This document shows positions 41,565 to 52,501 of a stretch of 64,000 nucleotides of DNA, in pieces (the stretch's first letter is position 1; each line of letters opens with the position of its first letter). Source of the stretch: Zymoseptoria tritici IPO323 (taxonomy: Eukaryota; Ascomycota; Dothideomycetes; Mycosphaerellales; Mycosphaerellaceae); contig NC_018209.1 of assembly GCF_000219625.1 (NCBI RefSeq), positions 1,054,001 through 1,118,000 of the forward strand, in the 5' to 3' direction. The translations under genes and the position numbers were made by a program. The notes under the pieces were generated by a model. It had not been told where the DNA came from. It searched no databases and saw only the letters and a list, made by a program, of their open reading frames with translations.

Positions 41565-42117
41565 TGTGGTTTGTTGGGATTGAGGTTGGAGGAGTGACTT
41601 GCCGCTTCGGCGGAATGAGCCTGGAGTCGAGCCTCTGAAGGGAGTGGAGAGTTCTGCGTGGAGAGCGAGGCGGGTTTGCTTGACTGACTGTTCGGCATGA
41701 GTAGTCACTTGGCCAGCCGGAGCACGAATGGGGAGAGGAAGCAGTCGAAGCAGTGGAGAAACTTGAAGGAAGACTTGCATGACGATGAAAGTCGAGCATA
41801 GAAGATTTGCATGGAGCAGACTTTTTGAGCAAGCTTTTTGTACATACCCATTTTTTGCACGAAGAGGAATGAACTATTAGAAAGCACGTCGAGTCGGAGC
41901 CGTTTCATTTCCATTGCTCATGTCCAACTAGACGATCGGTGGTCACGTCTGCTTTCACTCCTCTGTCCGCTTCGTCCATTCATTCATTCATTCATTCATT
42001 CGTTCAGCCATACCACTTCATTTCGACGGGACCTGTACAAATCTCCTGCTGAGCTGAGTTGAGCTGAGCACACCCAGTCAAACGACACTTCTCTTTCTCA
42101 TCACTCACCCATACCAC
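41565..42117. other. Convergent intergenic stretch
   Basis: 553 bp between the 3' ends of two convergent genes. It includes a CATT microsatellite and a run of GCTGA/GTTGA repeats near 42048-42070. Confidence 0.45.
41977..42000 (+). repeat. CATT microsatellite
   Basis: Six perfect copies of CATT, read directly. Confidence 0.9.
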
Positions 42118-43317
42118 TCAGCTCATCCGTCCTCCCCTCCCCCTCGCACCCCTCCCTCTCCCACCTGCATTCCTCTGCAAAACAGGACTACTCCCCTCCA
42201 CCATCGAACTCTCAACAATAGAGCTCGAAAGGTTCAAACTCAAATCCAACCCATCCGCCACCTGAACCTGACTCCTCATCCTCGCCTGCAATCCATTCCC
42301 CGACTGAGCATCAAGAGCAGGAGTTCGCAAGGCTCTTCCAGATCTCAAAGACCTCGCACTCGCTCGCGTGGCCCCAATGAAAGAGGACCGTAGTCCCGAC
42401 TCCTCATCGCTGGAAAGGGAGGCTTCGGTATCGGTGTGTTGGTAGCTTCCCGCTTCGGGGACGGAGTCGTCGAGGTTCCTTTCCTGTCCTGCCATCTCTG
42501 AGTCGGCGTCCAAGTCGCGGGACATACCCAGTCCGTGATCGTCCTCGTCGGCATCAAGATCGCGATCCATGTCCAACCCGAGGTCTTCGAGATCTTGTGC
42601 TGCGCCGGTGAGTTCGGCGACTTCGAGGCGGGCGGCTTCTTCTTGTTGTTGCCAGTTGCTTTCATCCCCTTCGTCGTCGGTGTAGTGAGGGGAGGTAGGT
42701 GAGGTCGGAGATCCGTTGTGGAGGAGGGAGTTGCCGCCTAGCATACTTTCTTCGTTGAAAGTTACACTACCCACCGTGCCTTCCTCCTGCCCGTCGTCTG
42801 CGTCGGGAATTTCATCATCAAGATCCCTCTCTTCCATACCATCCTCCTCGTCCTCATCACCGGCATCCTCCTCAGCGTCCGGTACATCATCATCTAGATC
42901 CCTCTCTCCCTCCCCTTCCTCTCCACCTTCCTCAGCCGCCTCCCTCGCCTCCTGAAGTGCTTGTTGAGCTTCCAAATCCGCCACGCCTCGTGCTCTCCTC
43001 TCTTCCTCTTCCGCTTCCACCCTCTCGGCTTCCTCTTCCGTCATCGCTTGTAATGTCTTCGGAACCCCCGGAGGACGAATCCAGGTTGCGCCATAGGTGC
43101 GGACGGAAGTTTTTCGGGCGGCGATTTGGGATTCTTCGGAGGAGAGAGTGGCGAGGGCAGAGCGGGCGTGGAGGAGTCGTTTGGCTTCGTCGCGGGCTTG
43201 TCGGTGGCGGGCGGTTTGGGGGCCTGAGGGTGGTGGGGAGGGAGATCGAGGGCGGTGGTTGTGGAGGGTGTGTGGGGAGGGGATTGTTGAGGGGGGGAGG
43301 AGGGGGAGGGAGAACAT
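42118..43317 (-). CDS. APC15: Anaphase-promoting complex subunit 15 (Apc15/Mnd2 type)
   Basis: A single exon gives 399 residues. APC15 is a small APC/C subunit that helps turnover of Cdc20 within the mitotic checkpoint complex in the nucleus. The conserved start MFSLPLLPP is followed by a Pro/Ser spacer, then RTYGATWIRPPGVPKTLQAMTEEEAER, read in order, which is the family core (about residues 72-100). The rest is acidic with five copies of a short motif, R-D/N-L-D-D/A-x-x-P/D (for example ERDLDDDVPDAEE, ERDLDDEIPDAD, ERNLDDSVPEAG). It ends in a Gly-Arg-rich tail. The fungal form is longer than the animal one because of this acidic region. Start and core together make the call good. Confidence 0.82.
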   Translation of the reverse strand: MFSLPLLPPSTIPSPHTLHNHRPRSPSPPPSGPQTARHRQARDEAKRLLHARSALATLSSEESQIAARKTSVRTYGATWIRPPGVPKTLQAMTEEEAERVEAEEEERRARGVADLEAQQALQEAREAAEEGGEEGEGERDLDDDVPDAEEDAGDEDEEDGMEERDLDDEIPDADDGQEEGTVGSVTFNEESMLGGNSLLHNGSPTSPTSPHYTDDEGDESNWQQQEEAARLEVAELTGAAQDLEDLGLDMDRDLDADEDDHGLGMSRDLDADSEMAGQERNLDDSVPEAGSYQHTDTEASLSSDEESGLRSSFIGATRASARSLRSGRALRTPALDAQSGNGLQARMRSQVQVADGLDLSLNLSSSIVESSMVEGSSPVLQRNAGGRGRGARGRGGRMS

Positions 43318-43979
43318 TGTTATGGTATTGAGATTGGGTTCGGGTTGGAGGGTGGTCCAGGTGAGGTTGCTATGGAAGTCGTTTAAAGAAGGTCGTTCGA
43401 GAAGTTCGGTCCAAGGTTACGAGGAGTTAGTTGGTCGTGGACAAGTTGTCGAGGTCGTTGTCGTGGAGGATCGTATATCGAGGCCGAGGTCTCGATGCCT
43501 GAAGAGATCAAATGGCGTATAAGGCAGCAGGACTTGTTCTGGCCTCTGCATTCGTCGTTCGGGAAGATTTGACAGTCAATGCTCGGGTGAAGTGCTTCGG
43601 GAAGACGCGTTTTGGCAGACGTGACGATAGAGAAGCTTTTAGTGCGTAGAACACATACCAATCTGATATAATTTTCACGATCTCTCTCCCCTCTTCTCTT
43701 TCCAATTTCATTTTTGTCAAACTGCTCGCTTCACTTTCAGTCTTTCCGGACAAGAAGATGAAGAATAAGATCGCTGGCCTGAAGAAGCACGCTGCGCTCC
43801 ATTGACGACGTTGTTGCGCGGAGAAGCGCAAGTCTTATTCTTCCCCTGGCATGCTTCATGGTTGGTAGGCAACGAGCACGACTAGCCGTTCTCGATACAT
43901 CTCTTTGCTTCTTCAACATCACTGCAGGTCCTTCCCGTCTTCCATTTCTCTTCTCCTCATCACTCCAGCCTTCAGCTTC
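43318..43979. promoter_or_regulatory. Divergent promoter, APC15 and F-box gene
   Basis: 662 bp between two start codons with no recognised gene. The last 100 bp before the F-box ATG are CT-rich. Confidence 0.4.
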
Positions 43980-45287
43980 ATGGCTCCAAGCTTGAGCAAC
44001 GTTTCCCAATACTGGGCGGATTCGCTCGCATGGGTCTACCGCGAGGCCAAGGGCGTCCCTCAAGCGACGAACGGAAGGAAACGCCGCAAGATCAGTACTG
44101 ATGAGCTGGATGCTTTCTACGCGGACAAGCCTGTGCGCATGACTCCTTGGGGGCCTCAGTACAAAATCGACTTCAAAGGATGGGAATGGTTTCCGCCAAT
44201 GCCCAACAACCAACTCTCGAAGCCACTGATCTGTGGCAAGTGGATTGGCGATTCTCCCTACCGCCGTCTGGATAAACCGATAGAATTTTCCAGCGTTGAG
44301 CACACAGGGGCATTGTTCGCGTTCAGGAATGGAGAGATCACCGATCCGTCAATTGAGCTCGCGAAGAAGCACGCCTCAGAAGGCTCAGTCCCTCTGACAA
44401 AAGCCTGCAAAATCACAGACCTGCCAACAGAACTCTTGCAAAAGATTCTATCACTTCTCGTTCCATCCGGCTGCGCATTTCAGTTCTTCCCCTGCAGACT
44501 CGAAGAAGAGACGACCATGTACTCATGTGTGCAAAAGTTTGTTCCGGAACCTCGACATCATGCAGGCATGTCCATGGCCGAATTCCACACCACGACCAAA
44601 GAGACTCCACAAACAGGCACGACACACATGGCGGTTGCAGCGACCTGTCGACGTCTACAGGACGAGGCATACTCTATCTTCTACGGGCAGAACGCATTCC
44701 TCTTCCATCTCACCGCCTCTATTGTGAAGAACGGAACCCTAGCGAAATCCTTGAGCATGCATTCGTGGTCGCGCATCGTTCCCCGTCGCGCCTCCGAGAG
44801 TGGTGTGACCAGCACAGGACTTGGTCCCCTCACGTCGCTAGCAGCAGCATACCTGGAGAGGGTCGTTCTGGTACCGTCTCTGCCGCCTAGAGGTCCAACA
44901 GCCCGTGAACTGGCAGTGGTGACTGATCTAGTCACTCGCGTTTCGGCTTCTCTTCAAGATATGAAGCTGAAGTCTTTGACCATCGACTTCCAACAACCAC
45001 GCATGTGCTTCGTGCATCACAGGGAAAGATCGAGAAAATACATCGGCGACGAATTTCCTGACATGATTCTTCAACTCGACTCGCTGGAAGTTAAGGACGT
45101 GGAGGGTTGCGGACTGGTTATTCGTCCGCGCGAGCCGGAGGTCATCATCGTGGATGAAAGCGATGAGGGGCAAGAGGTCTTGCTGCCGCTGCTTGGTGAA
45201 GGAGGCATGGCGAAGGAGCTGGTGCTGAGCGGGTGCATGAGTGGAGGGCTCAAGGCAGGACTGCAGGAGAGGTTTGGGAAGAGGTAA
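43980..45287 (+). CDS. F-box-like protein
   Basis: A single exon gives 435 residues from ATG 43980; the frame is open upstream to a TTG only. A 140-residue N-terminal region carries KRRKISTDEL and a Trp/Pro-rich block (MTPWGPQYKIDFKGWEWFPP). The F-box-like helix pair is at about 150-165: ITDLPTELLQKILSLL. Such proteins couple substrates to the SCF ubiquitin ligase through Skp1. After it comes AVAATCRRLQDEAYSIFYGQNAF, a phrase frequent in ascomycete F-box or 2EXR proteins, then a beta/alpha region ending in an acidic DESDEGQE segment. The substrate is unknown. The Skp1-binding half of the motif is short, so ubiquitin-ligase membership is likely but not certain. Confidence 0.68.
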   Translation: MAPSLSNVSQYWADSLAWVYREAKGVPQATNGRKRRKISTDELDAFYADKPVRMTPWGPQYKIDFKGWEWFPPMPNNQLSKPLICGKWIGDSPYRRLDKPIEFSSVEHTGALFAFRNGEITDPSIELAKKHASEGSVPLTKACKITDLPTELLQKILSLLVPSGCAFQFFPCRLEEETTMYSCVQKFVPEPRHHAGMSMAEFHTTTKETPQTGTTHMAVAATCRRLQDEAYSIFYGQNAFLFHLTASIVKNGTLAKSLSMHSWSRIVPRRASESGVTSTGLGPLTSLAAAYLERVVLVPSLPPRGPTARELAVVTDLVTRVSASLQDMKLKSLTIDFQQPRMCFVHHRERSRKYIGDEFPDMILQLDSLEVKDVEGCGLVIRPREPEVIIVDESDEGQEVLLPLLGEGGMAKELVLSGCMSGGLKAGLQERFGKR

Positions 45288-45864
45288 TAAGGCATTGAGC
45301 CATGAGCTCTCCGCGTAGGTTGTGCACCTCGGAGAGATATCTTGTCCCGGGCGCTTCTTCCTTTCCTTTCCCGCTCTGTTTCTGCAACACTATTGACTGC
45401 CAATGAAGTCGGACACGCCTCTCGCAGAGGCTTCACAGCCTTGGAGCCCGTGAAATTGTTCAATTCTGCTGATGCAAGTTCCTCCGGCGGAAGGAGTCCG
45501 ACAGGTCTACTAATCCTGAAGACCAATCACATTCGACAAAGAGCATACTCGATCTCGGAGCATTCCAAGTAAATCGACGAGATCCCAATCGACCCTGGAC
45601 TCCCGAACGACTGAATGCAGGTGCGCTGAATTTAAGCTAAACGATCCAGTGATAGCTCCACGATAGAGCACGCGGGGATCGCCAATCCCAAAGCCAAGAC
45701 GGACTTCACCTGCAATGCCCGGCGCCCAGGAATGCGTTATGTCGAAAGAGGCAGGTGGACCGGTTTCACGAGATGGTCGGGAATACAATAAACTTGACGA
45801 GTCCCTGCTCAATATACAATTCGACGGTAGGCACGATCTCATCTTTCTCTCCTCTCTTACCAAG
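45288..45864. other. Intergenic, promoter region of the secreted nuclease
   Basis: 577 bp. An in-frame extension upstream of the nuclease ATG exists from 45715 but lacks a signal peptide, so I treat it as leader. Confidence 0.4.
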
Positions 45865-47712
45865 ATGAAGTTCACTCTCACTGCCGCGAGTGCGGTGCTC
45901 GCCCTTCTGGCTTCGGGATCCGCCCAGCAGACCAACCCTACCATTGCCCAAATTAACGGGGATCGATACCTCTCCCCCTTGGCCGGCCAAACAGTAACCG
46001 GAGTCCGAGGTCTGGTCACAGCCAAAAGCCCTAATGGCTTCTTCATCCGCTCAACCACACCGGACCGTGATTCACGAACCTCCGACTCCATCTACGTCTT
46101 TGGCCGCAACTCGCTGGGAAACGTCACAGTGGGCGACATCGTAACGCTCGGAGGTCGTGTCGCCGAGTTCCGCAGTAACAGGGACTATCTGTTCCTCACG
46201 GAGATCGAGAACCCTACTGCCATCACTGTGGTATCTTCAGGTAATCGTGTCGAGCCAGTGGTTCTCGGTCGCCGCGATACTAGTCCACCAACCGAGCAAT
46301 ACTCGTCTGTCGACGATGGAGACATCTTTGGTGTTCCCGGAAACCGCAGTCAGATATCGCAGGTCAACCCGAGATTGGAGCCCTCGCGATTCGGACTGGA
46401 TTTTTGGGAGAGTTTGACCGGAGAGCTGGTCACTGTACGACGACCGAGGGTGCTCAATCGTCCTAATCAGTTTGGCGATACCTGGGTTGCTGGAGACTGG
46501 AAGAAGACTGGAGAGAACAATCGAGGTGGTCTTACCAACTCGGACCGTGATGCCAACCCGGAGTCGATCTTGATCGGTACGCCTCTCGATGGCTCTACCA
46601 ATCCAGACGATGCCAAGCTCGGCGACAAACTCGAGGAGATCAGCGGTGTAGTCACCTACGCCTTCGGTTTCTACAGAATCCTCCCAACCACCCGAATCGT
46701 CGTCCGCAAATCCCAACGCCCTGCCCTCCCTCGGCCAACAACCTTCAAATCCTCCGGCCGCTGCGACCGCCTCACAATCGGTCAATACAACGTCGAAAAC
46801 CTCGCCCCGACATCCTCCAACATCGCCGCCATCGCCTCCCACATTGTCACCTACCTCAACTCTCCCGACCTCCTCCTGATCCAAGAAGTTCAAGACAACG
46901 ACGGCCCAACCAACACCGCCGTCGTTGACGCCAACATCACCCTCTCCACTCTCCGCGACGCCATCACCACCGCTGGCTCCCCTGTCAACTACACATTCAT
47001 CAACATCAACCCCGTCGACGACCGCGATGGCGGACAACCGGGCGGAAATATCCGCACCGTATACCTCTACAACCCTGCCGTGCTCGGACTCCGCGATTTC
47101 AACCCTGGAGGCAGCACTCAAGCGACACAAGTCCTGCCCGGTCCACGACTTTCGCTGAATCCAGGACTCATCGACCCGACCAACGCCGCCTGGCGCTCAA
47201 CCCGCAAACCCCTCGTGGCGCAATGGGAGACTCTCAACGATCGCCGCGGAGGAGGGAAGAACAGCACGTTCTTCACCGTCAACGTGCACCTCACTTCTAA
47301 AGGCGGCAGTTCCTCCCTCCACGGCGACGCTCGACCTCCTATCAACGGTGGAGTGGACATGCGGTCTGCACAAGCGACGGTAACCGGGAACTTCATTCGA
47401 CAGATCTTGAACGAGGATCCGAACGCGAGTATCATCGCAGGAGGCGACTTTAACGAATTCGTGTTTGTTGATCCGTTGAAACGATTCGTCGCCGCGTCCG
47501 GGTTGGAGAAGTTGTATGAGAGTGGACCGGAGGCGGAGGATTATACGTATCTTTTTGATATGAATAGTCAGACGCTGGATCAGTTTTTTGTTAGTCCGAA
47601 ATTGGCTAAGAGGTCGAAGATCGAGCATGTTCACGTCAATACGTGGACGGACTTTGATGGGCAGGCGAGTGATCATGATCCGAGCGTGGCGAGGGTGGAT
47701 GTTTGTCAGTAG
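45865..47712 (+). CDS. Secreted DNase I-like nuclease (ExeM/NucH type)
   Basis: A single exon gives 615 residues from ATG 45865, chosen because it begins a clear signal peptide (MKFTLTAASAVLALLASGSA, cut near residue 20). Residues about 30-145 look like the OB-fold domain found in bacterial extracellular nucleases (VTGVRGLVTAKSPNGFFI, GDIVTLGGRV). The catalytic endonuclease/exonuclease/phosphatase domain starts near 300: IGQYNVENL (about 305), LLIQEVQD (337), VHLTSKGG, GDFNEF (about 526) and ASDHDPS (about 600). All metal and catalytic residues expected for this fold are present. Several Asn-x-Ser/Thr sites suit glycosylation. It should degrade external DNA, for nutrition or against DNA traps; the purpose is inference. 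Confidence 0.88.
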   Translation: MKFTLTAASAVLALLASGSAQQTNPTIAQINGDRYLSPLAGQTVTGVRGLVTAKSPNGFFIRSTTPDRDSRTSDSIYVFGRNSLGNVTVGDIVTLGGRVAEFRSNRDYLFLTEIENPTAITVVSSGNRVEPVVLGRRDTSPPTEQYSSVDDGDIFGVPGNRSQISQVNPRLEPSRFGLDFWESLTGELVTVRRPRVLNRPNQFGDTWVAGDWKKTGENNRGGLTNSDRDANPESILIGTPLDGSTNPDDAKLGDKLEEISGVVTYAFGFYRILPTTRIVVRKSQRPALPRPTTFKSSGRCDRLTIGQYNVENLAPTSSNIAAIASHIVTYLNSPDLLLIQEVQDNDGPTNTAVVDANITLSTLRDAITTAGSPVNYTFININPVDDRDGGQPGGNIRTVYLYNPAVLGLRDFNPGGSTQATQVLPGPRLSLNPGLIDPTNAAWRSTRKPLVAQWETLNDRRGGGKNSTFFTVNVHLTSKGGSSSLHGDARPPINGGVDMRSAQATVTGNFIRQILNEDPNASIIAGGDFNEFVFVDPLKRFVAASGLEKLYESGPEAEDYTYLFDMNSQTLDQFFVSPKLAKRSKIEHVHVNTWTDFDGQASDHDPSVARVDVCQ

Positions 47713-48323
47713 CGAAGAATTAGTAGAGGATTGGAGGTCGATGCTAGCCTGAGTAATAGGACACATTTTGCGGATCCTCGAGATGAACGAGAGCATATTC
47801 CAATCCGTGGCACCCAAGACAATAGGGAGATCCTCAACCCAAACCTCTTGATTGATTGTCGTCTTCCGATTGAACCCCGTGAATGCAATCGATCCCGCGG
47901 ACATTTCATGGCAGCTTTCCGGCGTCCGAATTATCGGCCTGTGCTAGAACTGCTCCTTGTGAACAGGCCTCCAAGCGCACTGCGGTTCGACCGTGGATTT
48001 CAATCCAGCTTCATGAGCCGGAGTCTCACCGATCACAATGCGCTGACGGGTTTGAGACACGACTCTCGTAATCCAGCCGTGGGACAGCTCTTGGTGCAGC
48101 CGAAGTCCGGCCTGAATGCCAGAGACCTGGTCATCTTGAATAATAATCCATCTTCGAATCAGCGAACGGCATTACGGCAGTTCACGAGTTCGGTACTAGG
48201 GACTATTAGCAGCGCGAAGGAGGGTGTATATGGATCGTTCCATCAGCTGCTTCCCTCGCTCCTCCGACCCCGACGAAGGACACACATTTCTCGACACGAT
48301 ACTGGCACTACGAACAAGAAACC
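47713..48323. other. Intergenic, no gene accepted
   Basis: 611 bp with long overlapping open frames on both strands (plus 47731-48546, minus 47197-47904). Neither shows a family feature, and the plus frame runs through the exons of the small secreted gene in another phase. Confidence 0.45.
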
Positions 48324-48694
48324 ATGCAGTTGTCCTACCTCTCCGTCCTCCTCTTCCTGGCGTCTGGCGTCTCCGCCGTGCGTACATCTTCTCCCTTCCA
48401 AACCTCCCTCGTCCCAACTTCCCTCGCATCACCTCCACCTGCCATCTAACTCGCAATACAGGAGTGCTACAACGTCGACCTCGGCCCCGGTTTCTGCAAC
48501 GTCTACAACAACGGCGTCAAGACGACCTGGAAATGTAGCCCGGTAAGAAATTCCCGGTTCCAACACCGTTCATGGTTCCACGCCGATCCCGCTGACACTG
48601 CTGTGTTGAACAGAAATTTCCCTGTATGCTCGGCGGCGAACCCTGCAGATTGGAGAAGAATCTGCTGCCGTATGCGAAATGTCAGATTTACTAG
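48324..48694 (+). CDS. Small secreted cysteine-rich protein, three exons
   Basis: Three exons (48324-48377, 48462-48542, 48614-48694) give 71 residues; each exon alone is too short to stand out as an open frame. Introns are 84 and 71 bp with donors GTGCGT and GTAAGA and acceptors ATACAG and GAACAG; both joins are phase 0. Exon 1 codes exactly the signal peptide MQLSYLSVLLFLASGVSA. The mature part is about 53 residues with six cysteines spaced C-x9-C-x12-C-x5-C-x6-C-x11-C, able to form three disulfides. It starts ECYNVDLGPGFC and ends AKCQIY. I do not recognise the family. Size, signal and cysteine content fit secreted effector-like or antimicrobial-like fungal proteins, but no activity can be claimed. 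The perfect agreement of exon ends, frame and signal peptide makes the model convincing. Confidence 0.78.
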
Positions 48695-49271
48695 GGAAAG
48701 ATGAAAAGGGTATTCCTGAGGAGGAGGAGGAGGAGGATTGAATGGACTGAATAGGAGAGCTGGCGGAGACTCCGAGTAGCTTGACCATCTCTCGATAGCG
48801 GTATCTATTGGGGTTGCGCGTTGTTGATTTCGAATGATCACACTTTCACTGATACCGCTCCATATATGCTCTTCGTCGTGGGAATTCTGGGTCGTCGTTG
48901 GTCGAGAAATCGAGGAAGAAGAAGAAGAGAAGAAGGCATCAAGCCACAGGTTTTATATAGAGCTCTCCCATTTTAGCGTACCACGCCAAAGAACGCCCAA
49001 TACAGGGATCTTGGTCCCTCAATATGCATGCGTTGTACGTGCATGAACTTCTCTCTCTTCTCCCGGATCGACAACTTGGACACCTTCATTTAATACATTC
49101 TTCCTACCTGCTACACTTCTCTCGCGAAGGTCTCCTCTTCTCCACAACATCCTCCGAGCCGGCCTCGAGAAAGCATGAACCTCCTCACGAAGAACAGCTA
49201 ATAAAACCCGCTTACCTCTCCCTTTGAGCTCCTCCTCCCTCCTTCCTCTCCTCCCCGCAACACCGTCCACC
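48695..49271. other. Intergenic, promoter region of AVL9
   Basis: 577 bp. Positions 49100-49270 are CT-rich, typical of a 5' leader. GAGGAGGAGGAGGAGG at 48718-48738 is a short purine tract in the 3' region of the secreted gene. Confidence 0.4.
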
Positions 49272-51354
49272 ATGGCAGCAACCCCCTTCACCCCCCTCGT
49301 CTGCGTAATCGACTTCCACCACCAACGCGGCCCCGAAATCGAACACTGGATCGGCGCCTCCCCCGAATCCGACCCCACCGCCGAGAACGACTGGCATCTC
49401 CTCCCCTACATGGCTCTTCCCGACGGCGCGCACCAATCCGAAGAAGAATTCAGCTACTTCAGTCTCGTACACAAGGGGAATCCAGGTGGGAAAGATGTCG
49501 TACCAACCAGCGTGTTTGGGATCAGCTGTATGCACCAGATTGACTCGGCGGAATTGCTGTTCAGACCGGAGGATGTCACGAGAAGTGCGGTGCAAAAGGC
49601 GGTGGTTGCGATTACGGATAAGCCGCAGGGGTTTAGTGCGTTGAGGGAGAGGTTGAGTGTGGTTACGAGGGCGTGGTTTGCGCAGAGGGATTTTAGAAGT
49701 GTGGAGATTTTGCAGGTGGGTTAGTCTACGAGGTACTCGGAGGTTTGGGACACCTTGCTGATGTGTTGGAGGAATAGCGATTTCAGGAGAGTCTTGTAAT
49801 GGATGGGAAGAGCCATGAGGATGAGAGGGATCAGTTCTTTGGGCTCAGTTTGAGGGAGCTGTTGCATACGTTCAAGTGGCAGACGTTGGTTTTGTTGAAG
49901 TGCTTGCTATTGCAGCAGAAGGTGAGGAGGATGTGCTGCCGTGAACGATATCAGACTGACAATAGCAGATCCTATTCTTCGGCTCGAACTGTGAACGGTT
50001 ATGTCAACTCCAATTCTCCCTAATCTCACTCATACCGGGCCTCGTCCGAAATCTCGACGACTGTGCAGATCCTCAAATGGACAGATACGCACAAACCGTC
50101 ACAAAACCCGACTCCGTCCGGACCAGCGACCGACAATCCCTCCTCGCCTACGTTGGTCTCCCTCTCCAGCTCTTTGGCAAAGGCAGCATATTCGGACCTT
50201 ATACCCCTCTTCAACAACTCGACATGATCACCGACGCCGAGACCAAATCATATGTCGTCGGCAGCACCAACAGCCTCCTCCTCCAACAAAAAGACCGTTA
50301 CTGCGACCTCCTCGTCAACCTCGACGAAGACTCCGTCACAATCCTCAACCCTACCCTCAAGTCCGCCCTCTCCCTCTCCGTCGCCGACCGCCGCTGGGTC
50401 GACTTCCTCACCCAAGCCGTAGTCTCAACCTGGGACCCATCTGACCCATCCCGACCCAACACCCACGGCTATGCAGGCAGCGAAGAGTTCATCCGCTTAC
50501 AATTCGAAGAATACCTCATCGCCCTTCTCTCCTCGACAAAATACCACCAACATCTCTCCAAAACCCACCCGGACCCAAAAGCTCTCCTCGCGGACATCGA
50601 CGGCGACCCTGCATCCGACTTCTCCATCACCTTCCTCGAGAAATGGCAGCAAAGCGAAAACTACACCCTCTGGAACCGCACGACAGACTCCCACCTCTTC
50701 GACATCGTCGAACCACGACATCCTTGCGCCGGAGGCCTCACAATCGAAGACGTGCAGCGACGACTCGCTGCTCAAGTTTCCGAATTGCATCTTGACGAAC
50801 GCTTCAACCAGACGCGGGACGTGGTGGGTAAACGGCTCGCGGACGGCAGGGAGCAGGTTACGTCGGCGTTTAATAAAGTGTGGGCGGATATCGAGGTGAT
50901 GCGGGAGGCGCAGCGAGTGAGAGCGGAGGAGGCGAGGGCAAATGCGCCGGTAACGACTGGAGAGAAGAAGGATGGGACGGCGACGGCTACGGCGAGGGAA
51001 AATGTGGCGGCAGCGGGACAGAGAGCAGGTGCGTATTTGAGTAGTTGGGGGAGTTGGGCGGCAGAGAAGAAGAAAGGGTGGAGTGCGGCGAAGGGAACGG
51101 GAGAGGGAGGGGCGAAGTCGGCGAATGCTATTGCGCATGAGAATTGGAAGCCGAGGATTGGGCAGGGGAGTGTGTTGGACAAGCCGTCGACTGCGGATGG
51201 GAATGGGCCTGGGAATGCGCGACCGGAGAAGGGTAGGACGAGGGCCGGGAGTGTCTTGGAGAAGGCTACGCCTGCTGTGGCGCCCGCGGAGAAGATGATC
51301 GAGCCGCCGAGGACGACGCCAGTGGCGGAGGACGCGGTCAAGGATGAGCCATAG
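49272..51354 (+). CDS. AVL9: AVL9, late secretory pathway protein with DENN-type fold
   Basis: Three exons (49272-49715, 49778-49921, 49969-51354) give 657 residues. Yeast Avl9 acts in exocytic transport from the Golgi. The conserved N-terminus is VCVIDFHHQRGPEIEHW, followed by LPYMALPDGAH, FSYFSLVHKG, VFGISCMHQID and the exon-2 block FGLSLRELLHTFKWQTLVLLKCLLL. Exon 3 starts ILFFGSNCERLC and carries SLISLIPGLVRNL, then YVGLPLQLFGKGSIFGPYTPLQQLDMI and YVVGSTNSLLLQQKDRY; these are signature blocks of the Avl9 domain. The C-terminal 200 residues are Ala/Lys/Glu-rich and poorly structured. The acceptor of exon 2 could also be TTTCAG, three codons later, without changing frame. Confidence 0.92.
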
Positions 51355-52501
51355 GAACTGCAGGACACGCGGTCACTACCACTGCTCTTCTAGGTCGCTA
51401 CATGGCTTTCGATGGATGTCAGTCGAGTCTGACCTGATCTTGCGAAAGCTCTTCAAACGGCGCACAGCTGTGGCCTGGACACAGCTCCGACGTTCCTAGA
51501 GGGAACGCTCCATGCCACCGCCTGGCCTGTAGGGAGTCGCGAAGCGAGAGTCATGGTCGCCGGGCCGAGCAATCGAAAGTCATCCAGTGCGGCGGCATTC
51601 ACTTTGGATCGTCCTGAGCGTGGTCATTGAGAGGTCGTGAGAGTGACGAACAAGTCGGACTGCAGTTCCTTGCCTCGCGGACTCGTCAGCGAGTTGACTC
51701 CGAGGAGCACTGCTCTCGACCATCGGGATATCCGGAGCATCTGGAACGGATTGGAGGATGCGCTGATTGTTAGACGTGTGGTATGCACTGGAAGTTGATC
51801 ACTCAACGTGCATGAACGACGACGATCGATGGAACCGGCTTGCATCAGGGAAGGCCTAACCCCATTTCTTTGGAGGACTGCAGACTCTTCTACTTACGAC
51901 AACTTTAGTCCCTTGTACGCCGGACACTTGTGTAAGTCGACCACCGACTGGGCTTTCAAACATCCGACTCTTCGGAAAGGCACGAGGAGGAGTTGAGGGA
52001 CAATGGAATATTGTTCCACAGGCAGCAGATGCTTCCGAGAGGTGTACCGCTTCATAAGAGGAGCGTTTATCTCTTACTTTGACGATGCTCGATTCGTGAT
52101 CACCATCATGTTGAAATTGACACAAAGTCCGCGTTGGACCTTCATGCCTCGTAGGAAGGCCAAGGAGTCGACGAGGAGGCTAGAGTCGACTGCAATCAAG
52201 CACTGCTCGAAGATGTAGGGCACCACTTCTCCGCCTTGGGTCCAAGGTTTGCAGATCGCGAAGCTCGAGCATTTCGAAGCATCATCAATTCAGAGTTGAA
52301 AGAGTCGGCAACGTCAACTAAATGTCAGAAATTCTCGTTCAGTTGCTTCGTACGTAAATTGATTGACCGTCCTCGTCCATCCTGTGGATCAGCAGCCCGT
52401 TTGCTTTGCATTCCAACGCCATCTGCTCTGTACAAAACTCACAATCCATCCATCGCCATCCGTCCATCCAAAACATTCCCTCGACACGATCCTTCCCTCC
52501 C
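51355..52501. other. Convergent intergenic stretch, no gene seen
   Basis: 1.15 kb between the convergent AVL9 and ETF-alpha genes. Only short, overlapping frames occur. Confidence 0.5.

Noticed and set aside
47731..48546. 271-codon plus-strand open frame
   Set aside because: No family feature, Arg/Ser-rich towards the end, and it runs in another phase over the well-supported exons of the secreted six-cysteine gene.
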